From: Clostridiales bacterium
GTDB lineage: Bacteria; Bacillota; Clostridia; Oscillospirales; Oscillospiraceae
Direction: 5' to 3'
Assembly: GCA_004554585.1 (NCBI GenBank)
Contig: SFLH01000007.1
Coordinates: 42,854-106,853 of the forward strand
Length of the DNA: 64,000 nucleotides
The notes under the pieces are model-generated. The model was not told the origin of the DNA, ran no database searches, and saw only the letters and a list, made by a program, of their open reading frames with translations. Each line of letters opens with the position of its first letter. The first letter of the stretch is position 1. Made by a program: the position numbers and the translations under genes. Shown one piece after another: positions 33,010-41,632 of the stretch.

Positions 33010-33861
33010 TCACTTTTCCAAAAACAGCACGCCCATGGTGCCGGGGCCGCAGTGCGAGGTGACGGTGCAGCCGGTGCGGGTAAAGAGCACTTCCTGGACA
33101 TCCGGCACCGCTTTGCGCACCGTATCCTCCAGCCGCTGAGCCAACTCCGGCGAGGGGGCATTGGAGGTGGTCACAAAGATCCGCGCAGGGTCCACATCCT
33201 TCCCGGCCAGCCGCTCGGCAATGTACTTCTCATAGACCTTTTCAATGTTGCCCCGGTACTTCTTGCAGACTTCCAGCTTGCCGCCGCGCATCTCAATGCA
33301 GGGCTTCAAGTTCAACAGGTTGGCGCCAAAGGCGGCCACGCCGGTGCAGCGCCCGCCCTTCCACATGTACTCCAGGGTGTCGATGACAAAGCTGACGTTT
33401 ACCCTGGGGATCATCTCCTGCATGGCCTGGGCAATGGAGGCCGCGTCCATCCCCTCGTCTCGCATCCGGCAGGCGTTGAGGACCATCAGGCCCATGCCGG
33501 TAGTCAGCTGCTGGGAGTCCACCGGATAGACGCCGGGCAGGTCCTGGGCGGCGATGACCGCGTTTTGGTAGGTGGCAGACAGGCCGGAACTGATGCTCAA
33601 AAAGACCACCTCATACCCCGCCTCCACCAGAGGGGTGAAGAAATCGGTGAACTCCTGGGGGCTTACGGCCGCTGTGCGGGGCAGGATCTTGTCCTTGGCA
33701 TAGCGCTGGAAAATCATATCCTGGGTGAAGTCCACCCCGTCCAGATAGTTTTCCTCGCCCAGCAGCACGTGCAGGGGGATGGTCTTCACTTGAAACCGGT
33801 CCAATAACTCCTGGGTCAAATCACAGGTGCTGTCGGCGGTAATGAATACGGGTTTGCTCAT
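33010..33861 (-). CDS. DegV family fatty-acid-binding protein
   Basis: 283 residues. The N-terminal VFITADSTCDLTQELL, SISSGLSATYQNA and VIDTLEYMWKGGRC are DegV hallmarks; the family binds fatty acids and, as FakB, presents them to the kinase FakA. No fakA is nearby, so the acyl partner is unknown. ATG 33861 follows AAAGGA. Its own promoter is at 33936-33964. Confidence 0.92.
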   Translation of the reverse strand: MSKPVFITADSTCDLTQELLDRFQVKTIPLHVLLGEENYLDGVDFTQDMIFQRYAKDKILPRTAAVSPQEFTDFFTPLVEAGYEVVFLSISSGLSATYQNAVIAAQDLPGVYPVDSQQLTTGMGLMVLNACRMRDEGMDAASIAQAMQEMIPRVNVSFVIDTLEYMWKGGRCTGVAAFGANLLNLKPCIEMRGGKLEVCKKYRGNIEKVYEKYIAERLAGKDVDPARIFVTTSNAPSPELAQRLEDTVRKAVPDVQEVLFTRTGCTVTSHCGPGTMGVLFLEK

Positions 33862-33935
33862 GATCGTCGTTCCTTTCACAGTGCTCCATCGGTATAGGAA
33901 ATACTAGATATCGATGTGCAAAGTAGTTCAGTGTC

Positions 33936-33964
33936 ATTATACATGTACTTGGTTACAATTTCAA
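33936..33964 (-). promoter_or_regulatory. Sigma-A promoter of degV
   Basis: Minus-strand TTGAAA (33959-33964), 17 bases, perfect TATAAT (33936-33941). Confidence 0.75.
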
Positions 33965-34011
33965 TAGAAAAGCCGCTTTTTCCTCTGTTTCCATGCAGAT
34001 ACCAGGCAACC

Positions 34012-34057
34012 GAAAAAGCAATTCCTTCCCCTGCCCTAGGGCAGGGGAAGGAATTGC
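34012..34057 (-). terminator. Terminator after recO (40-base perfect palindrome)
   Basis: Bases 34018-34057 form one perfect palindrome centred on CCTAGG. On the minus strand it runs into CTTTTTCGG, so it ends the long recO-yqfC block. Confidence 0.8.
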
Positions 34058-34072
34058 TGAAAAATATCATTT

Positions 34073-34849
34073 TTACCGCCCAGGAAAAGTTCCAGGGCCT
34101 AGCGATTCCAGACGTTTGTAATAATCCAGTGTACGAAAGCCCCGCTCCTGCTGGGTCATGAGAAAGGCCTCCGTCGTCTCTCCCAGTTGCCGCAGGCCCT
34201 CCTGGCCCAGGGAGAAGGAGAACAGCCGTTTGGGGTCACTGCCCACGATGTACCGGGCCGCAGCCAAAGCCCCCGGGGACAAGGGCATAGACACACCGCC
34301 GCCCACAGCCTCCCGGCAGCCGGCGCAGTGAAGCACCCCCTGGGAGAGGTTTAGTCTGGGATGGACAGGCTCTTGCTTGCCGCACACGGCGCAGGCGTCC
34401 AGCAAGGGCGCATAGCCCGTCAGGCACAGCAGGCGCAGCTCAAACACGGCTTTCACCTGGGCCCGGGGCTTTTTCAGTTTGTCCAGGGCATACAGGCAGT
34501 TGAGCAGCAGGGAGAGAACCTCTGGGCAGGGTTCCCCCTCCTGGGCCGCGGCCTCGGTGACCTCGGCAAAATAGGAGGCCAGGGCCAGAGCCTCCAGATC
34601 CTGGCGCACCCCCCAAAACTGCTGGAGGGGATCGGCCTCGCTGAGGGTGGTGAATTCCCCCCGCTCGTAGAGAGTCATCTCCGAGTAGACCAGCAGCTGG
34701 CTGGCGCCGGTGAGCTTACTGGTCTTGCGCCGGCAGCCCCGGGCCTTCACCGTCCGCTTGCCAAAATCCTGGGTAAGGACGGTGAGGATTTTATCCGCTT
34801 CTTTATAATTGGTCTCCCGCAGGACAATCCCCTGGGTGGTCAGGCGCAT
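34073..34849 (-). CDS. recO: DNA repair protein RecO
   Basis: 258 residues; loads RecA at gaps together with RecR. N-terminal OB fold (GIVLRETNYKEADKILTVLTQDFGKRTVKARG), then a helical domain with the zinc Cys cluster C-X2-C ... C-X2-C (ACAVCGKQ and HCAGC). ATG 34849 follows GGGAGAG. It overlaps the yqzL-like gene by 47 bases, an unusually long overlap, and is the last gene of the leftward block. Confidence 0.94.
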   Translation of the reverse strand: MRLTTQGIVLRETNYKEADKILTVLTQDFGKRTVKARGCRRKTSKLTGASQLLVYSEMTLYERGEFTTLSEADPLQQFWGVRQDLEALALASYFAEVTEAAAQEGEPCPEVLSLLLNCLYALDKLKKPRAQVKAVFELRLLCLTGYAPLLDACAVCGKQEPVHPRLNLSQGVLHCAGCREAVGGGVSMPLSPGALAAARYIVGSDPKRLFSFSLGQEGLRQLGETTEAFLMTQQERGFRTLDYYKRLESLGPGTFPGR

Positions 34850-34967
34850 GGTCTCTCCCTCTTTCCGCCGCCTGCTTGGCTTCCTGTCGGTCCCGGCGCC
34901 GGGCCAGGCAGTACAGCTCCGGCAGGCCGGTTTGGTAAAACAGGTCCCATAGTTGCTTGGATGTCAT
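34803..34967 (-). CDS. yqzL: YqzL-like small protein
   Basis: 54 residues. The core TSKQLWDLFYQTGLPELYCLARR matches the YqzL family (W-x-LF-x-x-TG-x-x-E-x-Y), a tiny Firmicute protein that sits between era and recO, as here. Function unknown. ATG 34967 lies six bases after GGAGGG; ATG 34973 touches it. The tail beyond residue 35 (rich in Asp, Pro, Gly) runs into recO in another frame and is probably dispensable. Confidence 0.75.
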   Translation of the reverse strand: MTSKQLWDLFYQTGLPELYCLARRRDRQEAKQAAERGRDHAPDHPGDCPAGDQL

Positions 34968-35053
34968 GGTCATCCCTCCTGTCGATGGACTTGTCTTTAG
35001 CCTGACAGAAGGCATGTCCAATTATGCCCGGCAAATCTTAGCAGGTTGCCCGC

Positions 35054-36496
35054 TCACTCCCGCTCATCAAAGCCGAAGGTGCGGATGAGATTCAGGTTGT
35101 CCCGCCAGTTCTCCTTCACCTTCACCCAGGTCTCCAGATAGACCTTGGTGCCCATGAAGCGCTCCACGTCCTCTCGGGCCATGGTGGAGATCTTTTTCAG
35201 CATGGAACCCTGCTTGCCGATGATGATCCCCTTGTGGGAGGCTTTCTCACAGTAAATGGTCACATGGAGGTCCAGCATACCGTTGTCCCGCTCGGAGAAC
35301 TTGGTGACCTCCACGGCAGTGCCGTGGGGGATCTCCTTGTCCAGGCAGTACAGGAGCTTTTCTCGGACGATCTCGGCACAAATCTGCCGCTCGGGCTGGT
35401 CGGTGACGGCGTCCCGAGGGAAGAGCTGAGGCCCTTCGGGCAGGAAGGTGGCCAACAGGTCCAGCAGTTCCTCCAAACCGTCCCGGCGCTTGGCAGAGAT
35501 GGGCAGAATGGCGGTGAAATCGTGGACCTGGCTGTAGGCCTCCATCACCGCCAGCAGTTGGGGCTTTTCCACGGTGTCGATCTTGTTGATGACCAGCACC
35601 GACGGGGCCCCCAGCTTTTTGATCTGGTCAATGAGCTCACGCTCCGGCCCCCCCACATTGGGGATGGGCTCCACCAGGAGCATGACGGCATCCACGTCGG
35701 CCACACTCTTGCGCACCACGTCCACCATGTAGTCCCCCAGGCGGTTGGCCGCCCGGTGCAGGCCGGGGGTGTCTAGAAAGACGAACTGATCCTCTCCCCG
35801 GGTGAGGACACCGCAGATGCGGTTGCGGGTGGTCTGGGGCTTGCTGCTGACGATGGCCACCTTCTCCCCCACCAGGGCGTTGGTGAGGGTGGACTTGCCC
35901 ACGTTGGGACGGCCGCAGAGGGTGATCATGCCGCAGCGCTTCACCGGCACCTCTTCGGGGACCTCAGGAGTCAGCGGGGCGTTGAGGGCGTCGTCAAAGT
36001 GATCACGGGTGACCCCCAGGCTCTCCAGGATGGCTTCCTCCCGGGCGCGCATCTGGGCCTTCTGAGGCCCCTCGTCCAGGTGGTCATAGCCCAACAGATG
36101 GAGCACGGAATGTACAGCCAGATAGGCCAGCTCTCGCTCCAGGCTGTGGCCAAACTCTGCCGCCTGGGCTTTGGCCCGCTCCACTGAAATCACCATATCC
36201 CCCAGGGGGCACAGGCCGGTCTCCGGGTCTTCCTCATCCTCCCCAGTGCCGTCGGGGGGCGTGCCGGGGGTGAGCTCCAGCATGGGGAAGGAGAGCACGT
36301 CCGTGGCTGCGTCGATCTGCCGCTGCTCCAGGTTAATCTCCCGGATGCCCTCATCGGTGGTCAGCAGCACGTCCACCCCGCAGGGAATTTCCACCCCCTC
36401 CGCCGCCAGGGCGGCGGTGATCACCCGGGTGAGCAAGGGCTTGTAGGGATTCTGACCGGGCAGTTCCCAGTCGATATAAATGTCATGGTTTTTCAT
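35054..36496 (-). CDS. era: YbeY-Era fusion: rRNA maturation endonuclease plus ribosome-assembly GTPase
   Basis: 480 residues in one frame. Residues 1-165 are YbeY, with ATDVLSFPM and the zinc motif HSVLHLLGYDH (HX3HX5H). After a short Pro/Glu linker (LTPEVPEEVPVKRC, about 172-187) comes Era: G1 GRPNVGKST, PQTTRNRI (switch), G3 DTPGLH, G4 NKID, SAKRRDG (G5) and a C-terminal KH domain with GIIIGKQGSMLKKI. Both act on 16S rRNA 3'-end maturation and 30S assembly, and are usually adjacent separate genes. The AAAAGGTG site lies before ATG 36496. Confidence 0.95.
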   Translation of the reverse strand: MKNHDIYIDWELPGQNPYKPLLTRVITAALAAEGVEIPCGVDVLLTTDEGIREINLEQRQIDAATDVLSFPMLELTPGTPPDGTGEDEEDPETGLCPLGDMVISVERAKAQAAEFGHSLERELAYLAVHSVLHLLGYDHLDEGPQKAQMRAREEAILESLGVTRDHFDDALNAPLTPEVPEEVPVKRCGMITLCGRPNVGKSTLTNALVGEKVAIVSSKPQTTRNRICGVLTRGEDQFVFLDTPGLHRAANRLGDYMVDVVRKSVADVDAVMLLVEPIPNVGGPERELIDQIKKLGAPSVLVINKIDTVEKPQLLAVMEAYSQVHDFTAILPISAKRRDGLEELLDLLATFLPEGPQLFPRDAVTDQPERQICAEIVREKLLYCLDKEIPHGTAVEVTKFSERDNGMLDLHVTIYCEKASHKGIIIGKQGSMLKKISTMAREDVERFMGTKVYLETWVKVKENWRDNLNLIRTFGFDERE

Positions 36497-36549
36497 CTGT
36501 TGTACACCTTTTCCTTGGTTTTCTTTGATCTTCTATCTCGTTTGCCCAA

Positions 36550-37548
36550 TCAATCGGCAGCATCGTCCTGATTCTCTTCCCCGCCTTGTTCTTTCTTCAT
36601 ATGAAGCGCCCGAATTTCTTCCAGGGTTTTCCTCTCTCGTTTCAAAACTGCAAATGCATACGTTTGGACAGATGACCAACCATAGATCATTTTCAGCCAT
36701 TTCTGCAAGGACATGATTCCCTCCGGTGCCTGAACTTGGCCGTTCGCCAACAATACAGCTTCTTTATCTGTTCCCTTGGCAACAATGATATCATGTTCCC
36801 TCACACCGTCTTCCCAAGTCATCATCTCTTCGATCTTGGGCAGCTGGCGGCGGGAAACCGTTCGTCTTCCTCGCTCAAGCTCTTTGCTCTTATTGATGTT
36901 TACATAATAGTTTTCTACGGGAAGCAGCTTTTTCACATCGAACAAAATATGTCCGCCCAATTTGAATAGGCAAATCTGATAGCAACTGATATCCACTTGG
37001 TTGCTGTTGAGCCACGCCACCGCAGAAAGAGTTTGGGCGTCAAATTCCGAGGCTACTAGAATGATCTTTTGATGGGCATTGAAGGCAGTAATCCCATTGA
37101 TCTGTATAAACTCGTCCAGCTTCCTCTTGGCAATCTCCTCAGTGGTCAGCCCAGTCTGAGGATATTCCTCTCTATGCTTTTCTACATAGGGAATGAAGAA
37201 ATCCTGGATCAGTTCACCGGTCGAATTGATGGTCGCACAGCTTGCTGCATAGCGAATGGCCTGGATTTCAAAGGCTTCCTTCCGCTTTTCAATGTCCTTC
37301 TTGTCCCGCTTGATCTCGATCAGGACAAGGTCTCCTTCCTTATCGATGGCCGTTAGATCCAGTCTCCCGCTGGCCGCATTTTTCACCTGTTGCCCAACGA
37401 TGAGCATGGAATCATCCTCTTCATCGCAGAGAAGTTCAACATTTTTCCGGAGAAGTTCTTCCACGTCGTTTTCTTTCAGCCCCAGCTCCGCAAAGGTCGT
37501 CTGTTCCAATTGGACTGGCTGCTCCTGCGCTGTGCTAAATAGATACAT
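36550..37548 (-). CDS. Predicted PD-(D/E)XK nuclease with C-terminal RAMA domain
   Basis: 332 residues. The N-terminal half resembles DUF91/NucS-like nucleases, with catalytic pattern D64 ... E78-I-K80 (GRLDL then VLIEIKRD). Residues about 245-315 (GVREHDIIVAKGTDKEAVL, then MSLQKWLKMIYGWSSVQTYAF) look like a RAMA domain, which accompanies restriction systems and may read modified DNA. Two 60-base blocks I counted are 43% and 47% GC against 68% in phoH, so recent transfer is likely. It is in register with the block, between phoH and ybeY-era; GGAGG precedes ATG 37548. Confidence 0.8.
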   Translation of the reverse strand: MYLFSTAQEQPVQLEQTTFAELGLKENDVEELLRKNVELLCDEEDDSMLIVGQQVKNAASGRLDLTAIDKEGDLVLIEIKRDKKDIEKRKEAFEIQAIRYAASCATINSTGELIQDFFIPYVEKHREEYPQTGLTTEEIAKRKLDEFIQINGITAFNAHQKIILVASEFDAQTLSAVAWLNSNQVDISCYQICLFKLGGHILFDVKKLLPVENYYVNINKSKELERGRRTVSRRQLPKIEEMMTWEDGVREHDIIVAKGTDKEAVLLANGQVQAPEGIMSLQKWLKMIYGWSSVQTYAFAVLKRERKTLEEIRALHMKKEQGGEENQDDAAD

Positions 37549-37581
37549 CGTTTCCTCCAAATCTTCTTGCGGATGTTTTCT

Positions 37582-38589
37582 TTATCGTTTTCCCTCGCCT
37601 CGCTTGTGGAAGACGCCGGTGCCGGTGTTTCGGTTGCGGGCTTTCTCGTCCTCCTCGTAGGCTCGGATGATCCGCTGGACGATCACGTGGCGCACCACGT
37701 CCCCCTCGCCCAGGCGGCACAGGGCGATGTCTTCCACGTCCCGCAGCACCCGCATGGCCTCTTTCAGGCCGGAGACCTTGTCCCCGGGCAGGTCGATCTG
37801 GGTCACGTCGCCGGTGATGACAATCTTGGACCCGAAGCCCAGGCGGGTGAGGAACATCTTCATCTGCTCCCGGGAGGTGTTCTGGGCCTCATCCAGGATG
37901 ATGAAGGAGTCGTCCAGGGTGCGGCCCCGCATGTAGGCCAGAGGGGCCACCTCGATGTTTCCCCGCTCCACGTACTTAGCGTAGCTCTCGGCCCCCAGCA
38001 TCTCAAACAGGGCGTCGTACAGGGGGCGCAGATAGGGGTCCACCTTGCTCTGCAGGTCGCCGGGCAGGAAGCCCAGCCGCTCCCCTGCCTCCACCGCCGG
38101 GCGGGTGAGGATGATGCGGTTGACCTCCTTGGCCCGGAAGGCCGCCACGGCGGCGGCCACGGCCAGATAGGTCTTTCCCGTTCCCGCCGGGCCCACCCCT
38201 AGGGTGATGGTATTCTTGCGGATGGCGTCCACATAGCGTTTCTGGCCCACGGTCTTGGCCTTGATGGGCTTTCCCTTGGCAGTGACGCAGAGCACGTCGG
38301 CGGCCAGGGTCTGGATCTTGTCCTCGTTGCCCGACTTGACCAGCTGGATGAGGTAGCGCACGTTCTGCTCGTGGATGGCCTCCCCGCGGGCGGACAGACC
38401 CATCAGGCCGTGGAGGACCTTTCCTGCCCAGGCCACCGGCTCCTCTTCGCCGGTGATCTTCAGCTGGTCGTCCCGGCCCACCACCCGGACCCCCAGTTCC
38501 TGCTCGATGAGGCGAATGTTCTCATCGAAGGAGCCGAAAATGTCCACAGCGTCCTCCATGCGTTCAATGCTCACTATCTGTTCTGTCAT
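37582..38589 (-). CDS. phoH: PhoH-like ATPase
   Basis: 335 residues with an N-terminal KH-like region and a P-loop ATPase core: GVGPAGTGKTYLAVAAA (Walker A), ILTRPAVEAGERLGFLPGDL, and SFIILDEAQNTS (Walker B). PhoH proteins are predicted RNA-associated ATPases that travel with ybeY and era. ATG 38589 is ten bases after GGAGG; ATG 38598 is too close. It starts five bases after the yqfD stop. Confidence 0.93.
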   Translation of the reverse strand: MTEQIVSIERMEDAVDIFGSFDENIRLIEQELGVRVVGRDDQLKITGEEEPVAWAGKVLHGLMGLSARGEAIHEQNVRYLIQLVKSGNEDKIQTLAADVLCVTAKGKPIKAKTVGQKRYVDAIRKNTITLGVGPAGTGKTYLAVAAAVAAFRAKEVNRIILTRPAVEAGERLGFLPGDLQSKVDPYLRPLYDALFEMLGAESYAKYVERGNIEVAPLAYMRGRTLDDSFIILDEAQNTSREQMKMFLTRLGFGSKIVITGDVTQIDLPGDKVSGLKEAMRVLRDVEDIALCRLGEGDVVRHVIVQRIIRAYEEDEKARNRNTGTGVFHKRGEGKR

Positions 38590-38594
38590 GGGCG

Positions 38595-39884
38595 TCATTC
38601 CTCCGCTTGTTCCTCTTCTTTGGTGCTTTTGTCGGTGCCGGCGGGCTCTTTCAGGGGGTGCTGGGGCCCCACAACCTCTCCCTCTACGCCCTGTATGGGC
38701 ACCACCCGGCCGATTTGCTCAGTGCACTGGGCCAAGAGGGTCACTTGGAGCTGATCCCCCTGGCGCTTGACCTCATAATCCGTCTGCAGGATCTCGCCCT
38801 GGTCCATCTGTTCCTGCAGGGCCTCCAGCAGCTTCTGCCGCAGCAGCTGCTCCGCTGCTGTGGGGTCCAAGGTGATCTGCCGGGTCTCATAGGCCCGATG
38901 GGTCTCCGCTTGCCACACCAAGGGCAGGCTGCGGTTTCCCACCGGAGACCAAGACTTCAATTTTGTTATTGTATCATAGTTGTCATAGGGAATGCCAGCG
39001 TTTTGATAAAATTTCACCCGTTTACCCAGGATGGACAGGCTGTAATGGGTGATCTCCTCCCCGGTATAGACCTTTTCCTGGGCGGTGAGGGGAATCTGGG
39101 CGGTGAGGGTACGCCAGGTCCGGGCCAGCACCTTTCCCTCGGCGTGGACCAGCATGGTGCCCATGTCCGTCTCCACCGGGGTGGGGGTGTCCATCTCCAT
39201 GTAGCCGGAGATGAGGATGTCCCCCTCACACACCACCTCCCCCTCCTGGAACTGGGCGTCCCCCACCCAGGGTTCGATGTGGGTGATGATCCCCGTGGCC
39301 GCAGAGACCACGTGGGAGGCCACCTGCTCCTCCCGCAGGGCGGGGGCCGGGTCGGCCTCCCGGACGATGACCTCCGCTCTGGTGCCATGGAGATTCAGGG
39401 CAAAGAAGGACAGGTCGTCCATGGCCAGCATCATGCGGTTCTCCACCTCCCGGACGGCGATGCCGGGGGCATAGGTGCCCACGGAGACCCCGCACAAACG
39501 CAGCTGGCTCAGGATGACCTGGGTGGGAATGGTTTCGTTGCCGGTGACGTCGATGGTCAGCACGGTCTTGGACCCCACAGCAAACAGGAGCAGGCACAGG
39601 GCCAGCCCAGCCAACAGCGCATAGCGCCGGCGGAAGCGGAAGAGAAAATAGGGCAGGCCCCGCTTCTTGGCGGAAGTCACCTGCCAGCCCCCTGCTTCCA
39701 GCAGACGGCGCAGACGGGTGTGCTGGAAGGCCGTGACCTGCAGCACCAGCGTGTCCTGCGCCTGGCGGACCATCCTTCCCAAGGAAATCCCCCCCTGGGC
39801 ACAGAGGTTGAGGACCTCTTCCAGCCCTTCTCCGGTGACCTGAAGTTCCACCGTCCCCAACAGCCAATTCAGGAGCTTTTTCAC
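38595..39884 (-). CDS. yqfD: Sporulation protein YqfD
   Basis: 429 residues: a short N-terminal domain, one membrane helix (YALLAGLALCLLLFAVG, about residues 88-105), then a large outer or forespore-facing domain with IDVTGNETIPTQVILSQL and GIITHIEPWVGDAQFQEGE. YqfD is a sporulation membrane protein expressed with YqfC under sigma-E in Bacillus. The start is GTG 39884 after GGGGGAGG. The C-terminus is a Glu/Lys-rich tail. Confidence 0.92.
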   Translation of the reverse strand: MKKLLNWLLGTVELQVTGEGLEEVLNLCAQGGISLGRMVRQAQDTLVLQVTAFQHTRLRRLLEAGGWQVTSAKKRGLPYFLFRFRRRYALLAGLALCLLLFAVGSKTVLTIDVTGNETIPTQVILSQLRLCGVSVGTYAPGIAVREVENRMMLAMDDLSFFALNLHGTRAEVIVREADPAPALREEQVASHVVSAATGIITHIEPWVGDAQFQEGEVVCEGDILISGYMEMDTPTPVETDMGTMLVHAEGKVLARTWRTLTAQIPLTAQEKVYTGEEITHYSLSILGKRVKFYQNAGIPYDNYDTITKLKSWSPVGNRSLPLVWQAETHRAYETRQITLDPTAAEQLLRQKLLEALQEQMDQGEILQTDYEVKRQGDQLQVTLLAQCTEQIGRVVPIQGVEGEVVGPQHPLKEPAGTDKSTKEEEQAEE

Positions 39885-39901
39885 CGTCCTCCCCCTCTCC
39901 C

Positions 39902-40198
39902 TTACAGCAGCGTCAGGCTGGTAATCCAGCCAAAAATCCGCAGTTCTCCCACCCGCATGGCTTTGATCTCTAGGTCCTGTCCTATGATCCGCAGGACCCA
40001 GGGGCCGCCGTCCACGTGGATCTCCTCCCGGCCATAGGACAAAATCCCCTTATAGTTCTCCAAATACAGCTCCCGGTCGCCGGTCAGCTCCACCTTGGGC
40101 AGGCGGGCCACGCCATCCGCAGGCAGGTCCAGCAGGCGAACGGTTTTTTCCCGCAAGCTCACCTTGCGGGGGGCTGGGGTTTGTTCCTTTTCCCCCAT
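39902..40198 (-). CDS. yqfC: Sporulation protein YqfC
   Basis: 98 residues, family PF07873: LREKTVRLLDLPADGVARLPKVEL, LYLENYKGILSYGREEI, LEIKAMRVGELRIFGWI. It interacts genetically with YqfD in spore formation. GGAGGGAG precedes ATG 40198. It is the first gene of the yqfC-yqfD-phoH-(nuclease)-ybeY/era-yqzL-recO block. I could not identify a convincing sigma-E promoter. Confidence 0.92.
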   Translation of the reverse strand: MGEKEQTPAPRKVSLREKTVRLLDLPADGVARLPKVELTGDRELYLENYKGILSYGREEIHVDGGPWVLRIIGQDLEIKAMRVGELRIFGWITSLTLL

Positions 40199-40283
40199 GG
40201 CGCTCCCTCCTTTGTGCGTATCGTCACAGTTCTATGACTATGCGGCCAAGGGGGGCGGGTATGCCTCTCCACAGCATCAGAGA

Positions 40284-40314
40284 ACCCCCCGGGCGGTCTG
40301 TCCGCCCGGGGGGT
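40284..40314. terminator. Strong hairpin between lipoprotein gene and yqfC
   Basis: ACCCCCCGGGCGG (40284-40296) pairs perfectly with CCGCCCGGGGGGT (40302-40314). It lies just after the leftward lipoprotein stop; the T-run is poor (TTCTCT). Confidence 0.55.
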
Positions 40315-40324
40315 CCGGCTTTGT

Positions 40325-40966
40325 TTATGCGGTTAAGGAATAGGTCCACACCATGGGCACCATATTGCCGTCGGCGTCCTCCCCGCCGGAGCCCAGTTTC
40401 AGGGTGTTGTCATCCACCCACATCACCGCCAGGAACGTAGGCGCACCCTCCCGCGGAGGCAGGGCGATGTCCTCCTCCTGCCAGGTGGTGGTGTCCACCA
40501 GGCGGACCTTCCAGTTCTCTTGCTTGGCTGGCAGAACCGAGGCCCAAAGGAAGCCCAGCTTGCTGCCGTCCGGGCTGAAGAACTGCTGGTAGGTCATCAC
40601 ATCCCCTTCGTCAAAGGTGTACACTGGCGTCAAGGTCCCATCGGCATACCGGGACACGGTAAAGCCATAAGGCATTACCGTCTCTTGATAGTCGCCATAC
40701 AGCAGCAAATCACCCTTGACTTCTATGCGGGTGAAATCTCTCACCGTTCCCGCCGGAAGGCTCCAGTCCTCGGGAATGATCTTCCGATCCTCCCCAGCGG
40801 CATAGTCGGTCAAATTCAGCGGTTCCTCCACCTGGGTCCAGCCCGTCTCGGCGGAGGTCGTCTCCTGGGGCTCATTGGTTTCTTCTTTCGGCTCAGTCTC
40901 CTGACAGGCACACAGGGAAAGGAGCAGGAGCGCAGAAAGGGAAAGCAAAAAGATCCGTTGTTTCAT
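40325..40966 (-). CDS. Lipoprotein of unknown function
   Basis: 213 residues. A signal peptide (RIFLLSLSALLLLSLCAC) ends in a lipobox-like LCAC, then a Glu/Thr-rich linker, then a beta-rich domain (DFTRIEVKGDLLLYGDYQE, SPDGSKLGFLWAS) that looks like one or two blades of a propeller-type fold. No family is recognised. ATG 40966 lies six bases from GGAGG; ATG 40972 abuts it. Confidence 0.75.
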   Translation of the reverse strand: MKQRIFLLSLSALLLLSLCACQETEPKEETNEPQETTSAETGWTQVEEPLNLTDYAAGEDRKIIPEDWSLPAGTVRDFTRIEVKGDLLLYGDYQETVMPYGFTVSRYADGTLTPVYTFDEGDVMTYQQFFSPDGSKLGFLWASVLPAKQENWKVRLVDTTTWQEEDIALPPREGAPTFLAVMWVDDNTLKLGSGGEDADGNMVPMVWTYSLTA

Positions 40967-41155
40967 TGTCATCCTCCTATTCTTCTGCGTTTGCGGCAGG
41001 CGGATCCTGCGCTGTTCTCTTCCGCCTGGCAGGCGGCCCGCCCTCCAGCAAAACAGAGGCAATGGGACACCCCGCTGGTACTTTTTTATGGTTTTATTCT
41101 ACAGGCCGCCCCGCTTCATATCAACGGAGCGGAAGAATATCCCCTGGCCCTTCTC

Positions 41156-41632
41156 TCAGGCACCGGCGGACAGATCTTCCTGAATCTGTGCCCAGATGTA
41201 CTCGCCCAGAGTTTGGCAGGCCGGGACCTGACCGGCCAGGCCCAGGCCGTCCTGGCCGCAGGCAAATCCCTTTTCCTGTCCCTTTCCCAAAACCACCACT
41301 TGATAGTCATCCTCGGTGCGCAGGCAGATGACCATGGACTGCTTCCCCTGCCACGCCTGTTTGGCCGGCAGGAGGGTGTTGTGCTTATGCAATGTGGCCA
41401 TATAGTCTACAATGGCCCGCGCGGTCTGGCGCTGCACCACCGTTCGCGGTTTCCAGGACAGGACCCGCTGGTCGGTTGTCTCTACCCGGATGCTCAGTAG
41501 TTCCGTCTGGGTGGGGTTGCCCACCAGCGGCTCCGGTACCAGCAGCCAAGCCACCATCACCAGAATCACCGCCGCCACAACCATCCCTGTGATCTCCTGC
41601 CAGAGGCGAGTTTGGGTATCCTTTTCGGTCAT
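41156..41632 (-). CDS. Single-pass membrane protein, unknown
   Basis: 158 residues: a cytosolic N-terminus, one membrane helix (GMVVAAVILVMVAWLLV, about residues 16-33) and an outer domain with ETTDQRVLSWKP, ARAIVDYMATL, and FACGQDGLGLAGQVPAC (two Cys that could form a disulfide). No family recognised. ATG 41632 overlaps the previous stop (ATGA), so it is coupled to the membrane protein before it. Confidence 0.7.
   Translation of the reverse strand: MTEKDTQTRLWQEITGMVVAAVILVMVAWLLVPEPLVGNPTQTELLSIRVETTDQRVLSWKPRTVVQRQTARAIVDYMATLHKHNTLLPAKQAWQGKQSMVICLRTEDDYQVVVLGKGQEKGFACGQDGLGLAGQVPACQTLGEYIWAQIQEDLSAGA

Noticed and set aside
34018..34057. A 40-base perfect palindrome as an operator or att site
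   Set aside because: It is followed by a T-run on the minus strand straight after recO, so a terminator explains it.
40199..40260. A sigma-E promoter before yqfC
   Set aside because: Several ATA-containing stretches exist but none has correct -35/-10 spacing.
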